A stretch of DNA of 64,000 nucleotides from Calditrichota bacterium (GTDB taxonomy: Bacteria; Zhuqueibacterota; Zhuqueibacteria; Zhuqueibacterales; Geothermadaptataceae). The position numbers were made by a program, and so were the translations under genes. How positions within the stretch are numbered: the stretch's first letter is position 1; each line of letters starts with the position of its first letter. The notes under the pieces were generated by a model. The model did no database searches, was not told where the DNA came from, and worked only from the letters and a program-made list of their open reading frames with translations. Where the stretch lies: contig QQUE01000002.1 of the NCBI GenBank assembly GCA_008501765.1, positions 154,520-218,519 on the forward strand. The letters run 5' to 3'. Positions 1 through 8,737 of the stretch are shown one piece after another.

Positions 1-642
1 GCACGGTTTCAAATCGGAACGATTATCCCCTTCATGGATATTGACTTTGATTCCCGCTCGCATCATGCGGCAAGCGCCGGAATTGGCGACGTCCGTTTTT
101 TCGCCAAGTATTTACTTTATCAGCGGGACCGCAAGCGAGAGACGTTGCGGATAGCAGCAAAAACTGCAGTCAAACTGCCCTCCGGTGATGAGAATAAATC
201 GCCGGCGCTGGGAAACGGTTCGACAGATTATGCTTTTTCAACCGTTGCTGGCTGGATTAAAAACCGCACAGGTCTATACCTGGAAGGAATTTATAATCTG
301 AATACTTCCAAGGGCCCAATTGATTTTGGCGACAGTTTTTCATATAATTTGGCCATCGGCTACCGGCTGCTGCCCGGTGTTTATGAAACCTATCCAGCAC
401 TTCAGCTCAATGGCTTTCTGGAAATCAACGGTATAACAATGAGCACGAATCAATCCAATGGACGGAGCGTTGAAAATTCCGGCGGTACAACGGTGTTCTT
501 TTCTCCGGGATTGCAATTTGTCGGCGGCAGAAGATGGCTGCTGGAAGCATCTTTTCAGTACCCAATTATCAACAAACCGAACGGCACCCAGGTTGCGACG
601 GACTGGACGATTTCTTTGGGCACACGAGTTTTGCTTTTTTAA
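1..642 (+). CDS. Outer-membrane beta-barrel protein, C-terminal part (gene starts before the window)
   Basis: The frame is open from base 1, so the 5' end lies outside the window; 213 residues are visible. Alternating beta-strands, a terminal Leu-Phe and the motif VKLPSGDE followed by a GSTDY segment resemble the Phenol_MetA_deg family of outer-membrane proteins. The minus-strand protein at 1711-2520 carries the same signature (LKVPTGDE then GATDY), so the two are probably distant paralogues at the edge of the copper island. The substrate is unknown. It lies 12 bases upstream of the NHL lipoprotein and is probably co-transcribed with it. Confidence 0.7.
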   Translation, partial: ARFQIGTIIPFMDIDFDSRSHHAASAGIGDVRFFAKYLLYQRDRKRETLRIAAKTAVKLPSGDENKSPALGNGSTDYAFSTVAGWIKNRTGLYLEGIYNLNTSKGPIDFGDSFSYNLAIGYRLLPGVYETYPALQLNGFLEINGITMSTNQSNGRSVENSGGTTVFFSPGLQFVGGRRWLLEASFQYPIINKPNGTQVATDWTISLGTRVLLF

Positions 643-654
643 ATTCAGGAAATT

Positions 655-1584
655 ATGAAAGAAAAAATAATAAACATCACATTTTTATTATGCCTTGTTT
701 TGCTCAGTTGTGACTTCAAGCCTGCAAAAAACGCTGTTAAATTTGTGGACGAATGGGGCAACACAGGAAGAGAACCGGGGCAATTTAACGAGCCGGTTGG
801 CATTGCATTGGATGCGCATGGCAGCGTCTATGTTGCTGATACGGGGAACAACCGCATACAAAAATTCAGCGCTGAAGGCATTTTTTTGTTAGAATGGGGT
901 AATACGGCAAAGGGCGAAAATAAGTTAGACCGGCCGATGCATTTGTCAGTGAACAGCACAGGTTTCATTTTTGTGCCTGAATTTGGCAATGACCGTATTC
1001 AGGTTTTTGATTCCCTTGGAAATTCGCAACGAATTCTGGGGCAAACCGGCAATGCACCGGGGCAATTTGACGCGCCTGCGTCCGTTAGTTTTGACACCGG
1101 CTGCCACCTTTTCATCGCGGACTTTTATCAACACCGTGTGCAAGTTTTAGCAGAAACAGGGGTTCCCATTTTAACGATCGGTGAGGAAGGGCATGAGGCC
1201 GGTCAGCTTTATTACCCAACCGATGCGGTGGCTGATTCTGCCGGCAATATTATTATTGCCGACGCTTACAATCACCGCATCCAAAAGTTCGATCCCGAGG
1301 GCAATTACATAATTGGTTGGGGAAAAAAAGGGACAGCTGCGGGTGAATTTGATGTAATAAATGCGCTATCAATTGACGAGGATCAACGAATTTATGCGGT
1401 TGATTTTTATAACCACCGAATTCAGGTTTTTAATACAAACGGCGAATTTCTGCTGCAATTTGGCGCCTACGGCAAAGAAGCCGGGCAATTTGATCGGCCA
1501 ATCGATATTGCGATAGATGATAAAAATATTTACGTGGTCGATTTCGGCAATAACCGCATGCAAAAATTTTCTTGTGTGGATTAA
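655..1584 (+). CDS. NHL-repeat beta-propeller lipoprotein
   Basis: This 309-residue protein has a signal peptide ending in a lipobox (LLSC, Cys19), so it should be a lipid-anchored envelope protein. The rest is six NHL repeats, each with a version of VADTGNNRIQKF (for example IADAYNHRIQKF and AVDFYNHRIQVF), predicting a single six-bladed beta-propeller. Such propellers usually bind proteins or ligands; no catalytic residues are evident. It follows the outer-membrane protein on the same strand by 12 bases and is closed by the hairpin at 1680-1712. A role in metal homeostasis is suggested only by the neighbourhood. Confidence 0.85.
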   Translation: MKEKIINITFLLCLVLLSCDFKPAKNAVKFVDEWGNTGREPGQFNEPVGIALDAHGSVYVADTGNNRIQKFSAEGIFLLEWGNTAKGENKLDRPMHLSVNSTGFIFVPEFGNDRIQVFDSLGNSQRILGQTGNAPGQFDAPASVSFDTGCHLFIADFYQHRVQVLAETGVPILTIGEEGHEAGQLYYPTDAVADSAGNIIIADAYNHRIQKFDPEGNYIIGWGKKGTAAGEFDVINALSIDEDQRIYAVDFYNHRIQVFNTNGEFLLQFGAYGKEAGQFDRPIDIAIDDKNIYVVDFGNNRMQKFSCVD

Positions 1585-1679
1585 ACAGCAAAAAATTATA
1601 CAAGTGCCCATTGTTGGGAACGCCTGAATGTCCGGCCCATCCGCCATACTGCAGCCAGTAGCATCATCTATTTGGAGCG

Positions 1680-1712
1680 AAAGGCTCAGGATTCTACCCT
1701 AAGCCTTTTTTT
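1680..1712 (+). terminator. Rho-independent terminator after the NHL lipoprotein gene
   Basis: AAAGGCT pairs with AGCCTTT, extended by AGG/CCT across one mismatch, and is followed by a T run on the plus strand. It separates two convergent genes. Confidence 0.75.
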
Positions 1713-2520
1713 ATAACTTCCAATCAATGCCGGCCGTAAATGCAACATCCGGGCTACTTTCGCTAAATCCCCGGCCAATATAAAATGAAACGATTGCTAC
1801 GGGTGATAATCGGGCAAACAGCCCCAGAGAAACTTGTCCCGGTGGCTCAATATCTGAAATTATTTCAGTATAACTTTTATAGTACAATGATGCCGAAAAT
1901 GTACCGTTCCGAAAAAAACGGCCAATACCAAAACCATATCCAAACGGATTGCTGTAATCGATTTCTTGCGGATCACCAAGGTGCAAAAATCCCACATCTG
2001 CAAATGCATTAAACCGACCAAGATTTTTACTCAACGATAATCCAATTCCATAATCAGTTGCCCCGGTGCTGAACAATGTTAGTTCATCACCGGTAGGCAC
2101 TTTTAGCTGAGCCGTTATTGACAGCGAAGGCAGTGAAGTCCTCGCCTGAAATAAACGATAACTGCCATAAAAATAAATATCACCGATACCACCCGAAAAA
2201 TCATCCATCCCATGCATTGTTTCGTCATCTTCAGATTGTGCAGTAATACTTTGGTCTAAAAGCGGGCTATCCTGAAGTATGAATGGCAGTGAAGCAGAAA
2301 GACTCCAATTATTTGCACGGTAGCGCACACCTGCGTTCAAATAATAGTTGGTTGAGCTTTGATCATAAATATACTTGCTATTGTTGTAGGACATCGATGT
2401 AAAAACTGACCAATTTTCGGCTGCTACCGTTTGTCCCGAAAACAACAGGACTCCAATTAGAACCTGAAGCCCGAAGGCAAATAAAATGCCTTCGGAGAAA
2501 TTTAATCCTGTCAATTTCAT
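1711..2520 (-). CDS. Outer-membrane protein, Phenol_MetA_deg-like
   Basis: The 269-residue protein has an N-terminal hydrophobic export signal ending near TVAAEN, then alternating beta-strands to a C-terminal WKL, as expected for an outer-membrane barrel. The central motif LKVPTGDE with GATDYG matches the conserved segment of the Phenol_MetA_deg family and the partial protein at the start of the window. Its ATG overlaps the stop of the Met-rich protein gene by four bases (ATGA), so the two are translationally coupled. The family has no settled function; metal-related export or sensing is a context guess. Confidence 0.75.
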   Translation of the reverse strand: MKLTGLNFSEGILFAFGLQVLIGVLLFSGQTVAAENWSVFTSMSYNNSKYIYDQSSTNYYLNAGVRYRANNWSLSASLPFILQDSPLLDQSITAQSEDDETMHGMDDFSGGIGDIYFYGSYRLFQARTSLPSLSITAQLKVPTGDELTLFSTGATDYGIGLSLSKNLGRFNAFADVGFLHLGDPQEIDYSNPFGYGFGIGRFFRNGTFSASLYYKSYTEIISDIEPPGQVSLGLFARLSPVAIVSFYIGRGFSESSPDVAFTAGIDWKL

Positions 2521-3119
2521 TTGTTTTTTTTCGGCGCTTTGGGACTATGGCGGATTTCTTCATAATTTTTCATCATATTGCCCATGGACTGCATCATTTC
2601 ACCCATATTTTTCCGCATGTCATCCAGGTGATTTTTCATGGCAGGATCGTACATCATATTTTTATCGGATAGCATCGACTGCATATTTTGCATCATCTGG
2701 TGCATATCGTCTGTCATTTCTTTCATATTCATGCCCATCTGGTTCATCATCATTTCCTGTCCCTGACTTTCACTCATCGATCCTTGCTGCATGGTACTGT
2801 GATCATGCTCCGCCATATTTGAGTGGTCGTCGTGCTCTCCCTGTGTGTGATTCATTTCCTCGCCATGCATGCCGGAGGCACCCTGCATCATAGCGCCCAT
2901 TTGTTGATTCATTTGCTGCATATGCTGCATCATCTGATCCATATTCATCATCATATTCTGCTGATTCATGTGCTCCATGCCTTGGTGCTGTGTATTCTGC
3001 ATGGCCGGATTCATATGTTCCCCTTGACGATCCCCTCCCATATGTTGAGCCTGTACATTCGGTGCGGTAAGGACGGCAAATAAAGCAGCAATTATTAAAA
3101 CTGATTTGTTGTACTTCAT
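2517..3119 (-). CDS. Methionine/histidine-rich periplasmic metal-binding protein
   Basis: About 44 of 200 residues are Met and some 14 are His, in strings such as HMNQQNMMMNMDQMM and clusters such as HDDHSNMAEHDHSTM. A signal peptide ends at VQAQ. Met/His-rich sequences bind Cu(I), Cu(II) and Ag(I) in proteins such as PcoA/PcoE and CopC, so a periplasmic copper buffer is likely. A longer reading with 20 extra residues is possible, but the start at 3119 is chosen because AAAGGAG precedes it and the signal peptide begins there. It overlaps the downstream outer-membrane gene by four bases and lies behind the hairpin at 3154-3190. Confidence 0.8.
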   Translation of the reverse strand: MKYNKSVLIIAALFAVLTAPNVQAQHMGGDRQGEHMNPAMQNTQHQGMEHMNQQNMMMNMDQMMQHMQQMNQQMGAMMQGASGMHGEEMNHTQGEHDDHSNMAEHDHSTMQQGSMSESQGQEMMMNQMGMNMKEMTDDMHQMMQNMQSMLSDKNMMYDPAMKNHLDDMRKNMGEMMQSMGNMMKNYEEIRHSPKAPKKNK

Positions 3120-3153
3120 GATAAAACTCCTTTGTGAAAAACAAGTAAAAACG

Positions 3154-3190
3154 AACCTTGGAGTAGAGTTTTCACTCAAATGCCAAGGTT
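3154..3190 (-). terminator. Intra-operon hairpin, probable terminator or attenuator
   Basis: AACCTTGG and CCAAGGTT form an 8-bp stem; on the minus strand two short T runs follow it. It lies between the cytochrome lipoprotein and the Met-rich gene, with only 34 bases left for a separate promoter, so partial read-through or mRNA processing is more likely than a full stop. Confidence 0.5.
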
Positions 3191-3203
3191 GTTTGAGTAG
3201 TAA

Positions 3204-3491
3204 TTAATTGGCAATTTTTAAAAATTCTAAGATTTTTTTCGATTCATTGGCAGTCAAATTTCCACGGGTCCGCATGTGGGTCATCGCCACTTCCCATTGG
3301 CCGTCATTAAATTCCGACGGAGTACGAATATTATGGCACCTGTTGCAGTTTTCACCCCACAGCATGGCGCCGGTTTTTTGTTCTTGCGGAACGGTTGGCG
3401 CACAGCCAATTATCGAAAGCACTAAAAAAATCAACATTCCGCCGATGAATAATGCAGAACCATTTACATAACGTTTTGTTTTATCGTTCAT
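3204..3491 (-). CDS. Small monohaem cytochrome c lipoprotein
   Basis: Read from the ATG at 3491 (GGAG nine bases upstream) the protein has 95 residues: a membrane-spanning signal with lipobox SIIGC, then one haem site CNRCH and downstream Met residues (MTHMRTRGN) that could be the axial ligand. A longer frame reaches back to 3563 but overlaps the porin gene and lacks a better ribosome site. Small haem lipoproteins of this kind shuttle electrons in the envelope. It follows the porin in the operon; a partner could be the second cytochrome c at 4713-5153. Confidence 0.8.
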   Translation of the reverse strand: MNDKTKRYVNGSALFIGGMLIFLVLSIIGCAPTVPQEQKTGAMLWGENCNRCHNIRTPSEFNDGQWEVAMTHMRTRGNLTANESKKILEFLKIAN

Positions 3492-3510
3492 TTCATTTAT
3501 CTCCAACATT

Positions 3511-4716
3511 TTAGAAACCAAGCGTAAACTGTGTGATGAATAGTGTTTCAGTTTCTTCTTCATGCTCCTTTATCGTCTTATTTTGGAAGGCAAATTTAAC
3601 CGCGCTGTTCGGTGCCAGCCAGTAATTCACACCATAAGTTGTACGGTTCAAATCGGTATTTAATTCAGCAAGCTCCGGCAGGTCCAAATAATCATAGCGA
3701 AAAACAAATTCAAGGTTCTTTAACAGGCTGTTTTCAATTTTAACGGGGCGGTAAGCGAGCTGTCCATAACCGGAACGGCTCTCGTTTTTATAATTGAGTG
3801 GTTCTTCATCACTTTGATCGATATTGAGCCAGACAAATTGGCCGCGAACATCCAACTGACCTTTCAAAATGCCGGAATCGCGAGTATAAGATAGATCAAA
3901 GACTTGCATCGATGACTGGAGATCGGCAAGATGGCTGTCCTCAGTGCCGACGTTGGCAATCTCTAAACCGATGCCGATTTCCAGCTGCGGAAAAGGCAAA
4001 AAGCCTATGCGTGCGCCAAAAGCCTTGTTGTTATTATTATCCTGAAAGTTATTAAAATTCAGGGTGCCGGGCGCCGCTGCGTCATGTCCATCGCCTTCAT
4101 CCTCAGGCGCAGCGTCCTGAATCCGATTCTTCTTTTCCAAAGGAGTTTCACCCTCGGTATGGTCCGCTTCTTCTTCAACATTAAGTACGGGGCCGTTCGA
4201 AACGTAAACAGCATAGATTATTTTTGTGCTCTGCACAGGAAATGCACCTTTTAATTGAGCGCCAAGTTGTGTAGTCGCTAAAAGCGGTACGCCACCATGC
4301 CCTGAAACACCGAATGGTATGTTGGGTAATTTGTTTATCCATGTCGGGTGCAGCCGTTCCATAAACAAGTTATTGGGATTTAAAAACTTTCCCACACCGA
4401 ACAGCACGTTGTCAGTGACGGTATAAAAAAGTTGCGCGTATTCAAGGCCGACCTGCGTACCGCCATCTTCCAGTTCAAACTCAAATTCACTTTCAAAAAA
4501 CAAACGCTCTCCCGACTTCCAAAGTATGATCGGACTGAAGCCGGAACTGAAACTTGAAATTCCATCTTGTGCTTTTTCGAAGTTGGTAAAACCATAACCG
4601 CTTAACAGAAATTTGTTGCTTTGTTTATCTGTACTTTGACTTTGAGCATAAATAGCGTTACTCGCAAAAGCTGTGATAAATAGGCTTAACAAAAATATTT
4701 TTAATTGATCCTTCAT
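3511..4716 (-). CDS. Porin-like outer-membrane beta-barrel protein
   Basis: The 401-residue protein has a clear signal peptide (cleavage near IYAQ), then alternating beta-strands and a C-terminal TLGF, as in 16- to 18-strand porins. An acidic, low-complexity loop rich in Asp/Glu/Asn lies around residues 190-230, which could face outward and bind cations. The start is supported by AGGAGG six bases upstream. Its ATG overlaps the stop of the upstream cytochrome gene by four bases, so the two are translationally coupled. The substrate cannot be read from the sequence; metal or phosphate are both possible. Confidence 0.7.
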   Translation of the reverse strand: MKDQLKIFLLSLFITAFASNAIYAQSQSTDKQSNKFLLSGYGFTNFEKAQDGISSFSSGFSPIILWKSGERLFFESEFEFELEDGGTQVGLEYAQLFYTVTDNVLFGVGKFLNPNNLFMERLHPTWINKLPNIPFGVSGHGGVPLLATTQLGAQLKGAFPVQSTKIIYAVYVSNGPVLNVEEEADHTEGETPLEKKNRIQDAAPEDEGDGHDAAAPGTLNFNNFQDNNNNKAFGARIGFLPFPQLEIGIGLEIANVGTEDSHLADLQSSMQVFDLSYTRDSGILKGQLDVRGQFVWLNIDQSDEEPLNYKNESRSGYGQLAYRPVKIENSLLKNLEFVFRYDYLDLPELAELNTDLNRTTYGVNYWLAPNSAVKFAFQNKTIKEHEEETETLFITQFTLGF

Positions 4717-5153
4717 TTTCTTCCTCCTTTTTTCGGTACATCAAATGTGCGGAGAAAGGCTATTAATTGCCATTTTTGCTCATCCGACAATATATCTTTG
4801 AATGCCGGCATGGGCGCTTTACCATTGGAAATTTTCCAAAATATTTCACCGTCTTTTTGCTGCTGAATTATTTTGTCTTTTAAATTTGAAACTTTTGTTT
4901 CCAGAAATTGAGCCGCAATGCCGTCGCCTTTCCCTGAATTTCCATGACATGGGGCACATTGTTGTGCGAAAATTTTCGCTCCGTCTCGAGCGGCATTTAC
5001 TTTGCCCTTGTATGGATTTTGAACTTTTGCAGCCTCTTTCGGAGCCTGCCAGGATTGCTCCTTACTGCGTGTATCATCTGAATTGTTGTTTGAAAAAGCC
5101 AACAACCAGAATACAGGCAGAATCAGAAAAACTAGTAGCCTTATCGCCTTCAT
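4713..5153 (-). CDS. Monohaem cytochrome c, membrane-anchored or exported
   Basis: Starting at the ATG at 5153, preceded by a perfect GGAGG, the 146-residue protein has an N-terminal hydrophobic segment, then a class I cytochrome c domain with haem site CAPCHGNSGKGDG and a later Met (PMPAFKDILSDEQ) as probable sixth ligand. The pattern matches cytochromes that accept electrons from periplasmic oxidoreductases. It is the first gene of the cytochrome-porin-cytochrome-Met-rich-outer-membrane operon and sits directly downstream of the sigma-54 response regulator gene. A longer reading to 5237 is less likely because it adds residues before a good signal peptide. Confidence 0.85.
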   Translation of the reverse strand: MKAIRLLVFLILPVFWLLAFSNNNSDDTRSKEQSWQAPKEAAKVQNPYKGKVNAARDGAKIFAQQCAPCHGNSGKGDGIAAQFLETKVSNLKDKIIQQQKDGEIFWKISNGKAPMPAFKDILSDEQKWQLIAFLRTFDVPKKGGRK

Positions 5154-5319
5154 TTTAACCTCCATCATTATTAATACATGCTTATCCATAAAACAGGACA
5201 ATTGGTGTATTCTAATGAAAGTCAAAAACGATACCATAGAATTGATACATTTTCTATGTTTTTGTTTTTTATTGATATATGCTATTATTAACTATACTAA
5301 TCGAATAAAACTTTTGCAG

Positions 5320-5362
5320 CTTTGCAAGACTTCCTCATGGGCACATTCTCGACTTTGCAAGA
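5320..5362 (-). promoter_or_regulatory. Direct repeats TCTTGCAAAG (two copies) upstream of the cytochrome operon
   Basis: Identical 10-base copies lie at 5320-5329 and 5353-5362 (read on the minus strand), 33 bases apart, roughly three helical turns. They could bind the adjacent response regulator. The second copy overlaps the sigma-54-like site. Confidence 0.35.
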
Positions 5363-5372
5363 GGGTGGCCCA
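5356..5372 (-). promoter_or_regulatory. Possible sigma-54 (-24/-12) promoter of the cytochrome c-porin operon
   Basis: On the minus strand GGGCCACCCTCTTGCA has GG and GC separated by exactly ten bases and a perfect TTGCA -12 element; the -24 element deviates from TGGCAC. A sigma-54 activator gene lies immediately upstream, which makes the site plausible. Confidence 0.4.
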
Positions 5373-5404
5373 CAGGAGATGCTGAACAATGCTAATCAGA
5401 GGAA

Positions 5405-6760
5405 TTATTCGCTTTTTTCAATACCAAGGTCTGCCATTTTTCGATAAAGGGTCGATGGATTAATTTCCAGGCGTCGCGCAGCATCTTCTTTATTCCAGGA
5501 ACAGGCTACCAGCGTTTGCAGCAAAAAAGTGCGTTCAAATTCATGCAAGGCGTCGCGCAAATTGCTTAATTTTGCCGGTTGTGGCGATGTGCCGCCAAGA
5601 AGCGGCGGCAGGCCCTTGCCGGTTATTTGTACACCGTCACATAATATCATGGCGCGCTCCAGCACATTTCGTAATTCACGAATATTACCCGGCCAGTCGT
5701 AATCGATGAGCATCTGCAGCGCATCAGCTGAAGCATTGATGTAGTTTTTTTTCATCTCGTCATTGAACTTTTGGATAAAATAATCCACGAGCAAAGGAAT
5801 ATCAGACTGCCGCTCTTTCAATTGAGGCAACTGTATCTCAAATACCGCGATGCGATAGTACAAATCTTCACGAAATCCACTATTTTTCACGGCTTCGGTG
5901 AGATTTTTGTTTGTTGCCGTAATAATGCGTGCATCCAGTTGAATGGCTTTTGTGCTTCCGACTTTGTGGAATTCACGCTGTTCAAGAACTCGCAACAACT
6001 TGCTTTGCAGGGACATTGGAATTTCGGAAATTTCATCCAATAAAATTGTACCGCCACTCGCCATTTCAAAATAGCCTTCTTTATCATTGGCGGCACCGGT
6101 AAATGCGCCTTTCACATGGCCAAACAATTCACTTTCCAGTAAATTTTCTTGCAAAGCCGAACAATTTATCGCGACAAAGGGTTTGTTTTTACAGGCACTT
6201 TGTGCGTGAAGAGCCTGCGCAACAACCTCTTTCCCTGTGCCGGAATCTCCAGTTATCAAAACAGTGCTGTTGGTGGGTGCCACTTTTTGGATTAATTCAA
6301 CAACTCGCTGCATCGCTTCACTTTTTCCCACCAAAGACAAGGAGCTCACATCTTTACGTATATTCAGCCTGAGATATTTGATTTCCTGCAAAAGGCGTTT
6401 GTGCTTCAGAATGCGTTCGAGCTTTATAAATAAATCATCAATGACCAGAGGTTTGAGAATATAGTCGACTGCTCCTTTGCGGAATGCCTCGATAGCTGTT
6501 TCAAATGTCCCGTAAGCCGTCATCATAACCACGGCACATTCCGGATGGTTTTGCATAATTTTATCGATGGTGTCGACGCCGCTCTGGTCCGGCAGCATGA
6601 TATCGAGAAGAACGATATCCGGCAAAAAGTCCTTTAATTCAGCAATACCCCGACCGGCGGTTTCCGCCGTACGGCATTCGTAATCCTGTTGGCGCAAAAG
6701 TGTAGCTATATCTTCCCTGAACAGGTTTTCATCGTCGATTATTAATATTTTTGCAGCCAT
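5405..6760 (-). CDS. Sigma-54-dependent response regulator, NtrC/ZraR type
   Basis: The 451-residue protein shows three domains: a receiver with phospho-acceptor Asp53 (VLLDIMLP), a central AAA+ domain with Walker A GDSGTGKE (171-178), sigma-54 contact loop GAFTGA (218-223) and Walker B (236-245), and a C-terminal Fis-type helix-turn-helix with the stretch ARRLEINPSTLYRKM. It therefore activates sigma-54 promoters when phosphorylated. The sensor kinase gene ends four bases upstream, so the two form one operon. By position and by analogy to ZraSR it probably controls the metal-response genes on either side. The regulon itself is inferred. Confidence 0.95.
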   Translation of the reverse strand: MAAKILIIDDENLFREDIATLLRQQDYECRTAETAGRGIAELKDFLPDIVLLDIMLPDQSGVDTIDKIMQNHPECAVVMMTAYGTFETAIEAFRKGAVDYILKPLVIDDLFIKLERILKHKRLLQEIKYLRLNIRKDVSSLSLVGKSEAMQRVVELIQKVAPTNSTVLITGDSGTGKEVVAQALHAQSACKNKPFVAINCSALQENLLESELFGHVKGAFTGAANDKEGYFEMASGGTILLDEISEIPMSLQSKLLRVLEQREFHKVGSTKAIQLDARIITATNKNLTEAVKNSGFREDLYYRIAVFEIQLPQLKERQSDIPLLVDYFIQKFNDEMKKNYINASADALQMLIDYDWPGNIRELRNVLERAMILCDGVQITGKGLPPLLGGTSPQPAKLSNLRDALHEFERTFLLQTLVACSWNKEDAARRLEINPSTLYRKMADLGIEKSE

Positions 6761-6763
6761 GAT

Positions 6764-8521
6764 TTAGACAGCACCCTTTTTTTGTGATTCTGAATTTCCG
6801 TGTACGGGGAGATGTATAACAAAATGTGAACCCACGTTTGGTTTACTCGTCAGTGTAATATGGCCGCCATGTGCCTGAATGATATGATTGACAATGAACA
6901 GACCCAGCCCTCCGCCTTCTTCTTTGACAGTGAAAAAGGGTTGAAATATTTTTTCTTTGTCGGATACAGCAACGCCCTTTCCGTTATCAATAAACTCGAT
7001 TTTCAAATAACCTTTCGCAAACGCAGATTTAATGGTGAGATCACCACGACCGTTCATAGCTTCAACAGCGTTTAAGCCAAGATTCAAGAAGACCTGGTTG
7101 AGTTGATCGCTGACCCCGAGCGCCGTTGGCAATTTTTCTGCTAATTCCGTCGTAATTTTACAATACTTTGCATCTTTATGATATTTTAAAATTTCAATGG
7201 TTTCAAGTATGATTTTATTGATATTACAATCGCCCCAATTCATTTTTGACGGACGCCCCAATTGCGATACGCCCCTAACAATTCTGCCAATACGGCCAAT
7301 TTCTTTTTGCAATAAACCAACGCTACTATCAAAAAAAGTTTGATCCTTATTTGACTCCAATAAATGCAGGCGGGTTGATATTGAAGTAAGAGGATTGCCA
7401 ATTTCATGGGCGATGCCGGCGGCCATAGTTCCAAGAGTAACTATTTTTGCCGCATGGATCATTTCCGTTTCTAACTTTTTCTTTTCTGTTATATCCTGAA
7501 TCAGTTCAACAACCTGATAATTTATGCCATCAGCATCCGTAAGCGGGGCGATAGTAACTTGAAAAAATTGTTTCTGTCCAGCGCTGTTTACTCTTTCGTG
7601 TTCTAGGGAGCGAATTATTCCATCTTTGAGAGTTTTTTCTGCTGGACTTCTTGTATTTTCAATCCATTCGGACAATGAGGATGAGAGCGTGTTATTACCA
7701 GAATTTTCTCCCGTCGCAAACCACTGTGCTATCGGTTCATTATATTGAAAAGGATATAATTTTTTATTCAGTATGAGAAAGCCTGCCGCTGTTGCCCGCA
7801 AAACATGCGCAAGACGCTGTTGCCCTTCATGAGCGTTTTTTTCTTCGTGTCGCAGGCGATCCATTATATTGGTAAAAAAGAAAGCGGTTAACAGCAATAT
7901 CATCAATGCCAGGAATATGATGCTCCAGACATAAACCGGATGATGTGATGCATGAGAAAAACTCTCAGTCAATTCATTATGTAAATCTCTATCCATCCTG
8001 TTAATTTGCTCAGATTCATCATGGTTTTTTTCTGGAGAATTAATTTCAGAATGTGGAAAAATTTTCAATGTGTAATGTGGGATCACTTCATTTAATTCCA
8101 GAAGTGCGAGACTCGTAAAAAGTATAAATGAGAGTGCGACGACGGCATAGCACTTTGTTTTAGTTAACAAAATACCACTAAGGATGACGTGAAAGAGATA
8201 AAGGAAAAACAAAGAATTCTCAATACCACCCGAGTAATGAAGCATCAGTGTTAGAATTAACAAATCGACGACGATTTGGCTTTCCTTTATGTATAATAGA
8301 AACACCTTTTTTTTAACTAAGAAATAGTAAATTACGTTTGAAAGCCCCATTAATGCAACTAGGGAGAGCAATGGAAAAAACGTTTCGCGGTCAAGCCAAT
8401 TCAAAACATGTATTACCAAATAAATCAAAAATAAAGAGACCAGGCATGCTATCCAACGTTGACGTATAAACCAAATATCTAAATCTGATGCTGTTTTTTT
8501 GTTTTTTACCATAATCTGCAT
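6764..8521 (-). CDS. Membrane sensor histidine kinase, NtrB/ZraS-like
   Basis: The 585-residue protein has five or six hydrophobic segments in residues 20-145 and one near 198-219. Between them lies a loop of about 50 residues rich in His, Asp and Glu (for example HNELTESFSHASHH) that could bind a metal. A PAS-like region follows, then the HisKA phospho-site AAGIAHEIGNPLTS (His372) and an ATPase domain with N-box LGLNAVEAM and glycine boxes DNGKGVAV and GGGLGL. It would phosphorylate the sigma-54 activator encoded four bases downstream. No strong ribosome site distinguishes the ATG at 8521 from the one at 8512. Confidence 0.9.
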   Translation of the reverse strand: MQIMVKNKKTASDLDIWFIRQRWIACLVSLFLIYLVIHVLNWLDRETFFPLLSLVALMGLSNVIYYFLVKKKVFLLYIKESQIVVDLLILTLMLHYSGGIENSLFFLYLFHVILSGILLTKTKCYAVVALSFILFTSLALLELNEVIPHYTLKIFPHSEINSPEKNHDESEQINRMDRDLHNELTESFSHASHHPVYVWSIIFLALMILLLTAFFFTNIMDRLRHEEKNAHEGQQRLAHVLRATAAGFLILNKKLYPFQYNEPIAQWFATGENSGNNTLSSSLSEWIENTRSPAEKTLKDGIIRSLEHERVNSAGQKQFFQVTIAPLTDADGINYQVVELIQDITEKKKLETEMIHAAKIVTLGTMAAGIAHEIGNPLTSISTRLHLLESNKDQTFFDSSVGLLQKEIGRIGRIVRGVSQLGRPSKMNWGDCNINKIILETIEILKYHKDAKYCKITTELAEKLPTALGVSDQLNQVFLNLGLNAVEAMNGRGDLTIKSAFAKGYLKIEFIDNGKGVAVSDKEKIFQPFFTVKEEGGGLGLFIVNHIIQAHGGHITLTSKPNVGSHFVIHLPVHGNSESQKKGAV

Positions 8522-8737
8522 TTTGAGAGAATTGTGAAAAAAAGATCCAGCGGACGAGATCAGACTGAATACAACACGAATGCCCGTTTTGCCAAACAGG
8601 ATTCGCCATAGTTTTAGAGTGCATTAATTACATTTTGAAGTTTATTGCTTATTTCTACAGTTCATTACAATTTCAACAGTCTCATCAAAACCATAATCAT
8701 CCGGTTTGTTTAAATAATAGTTCATTTTTGATCGCTG

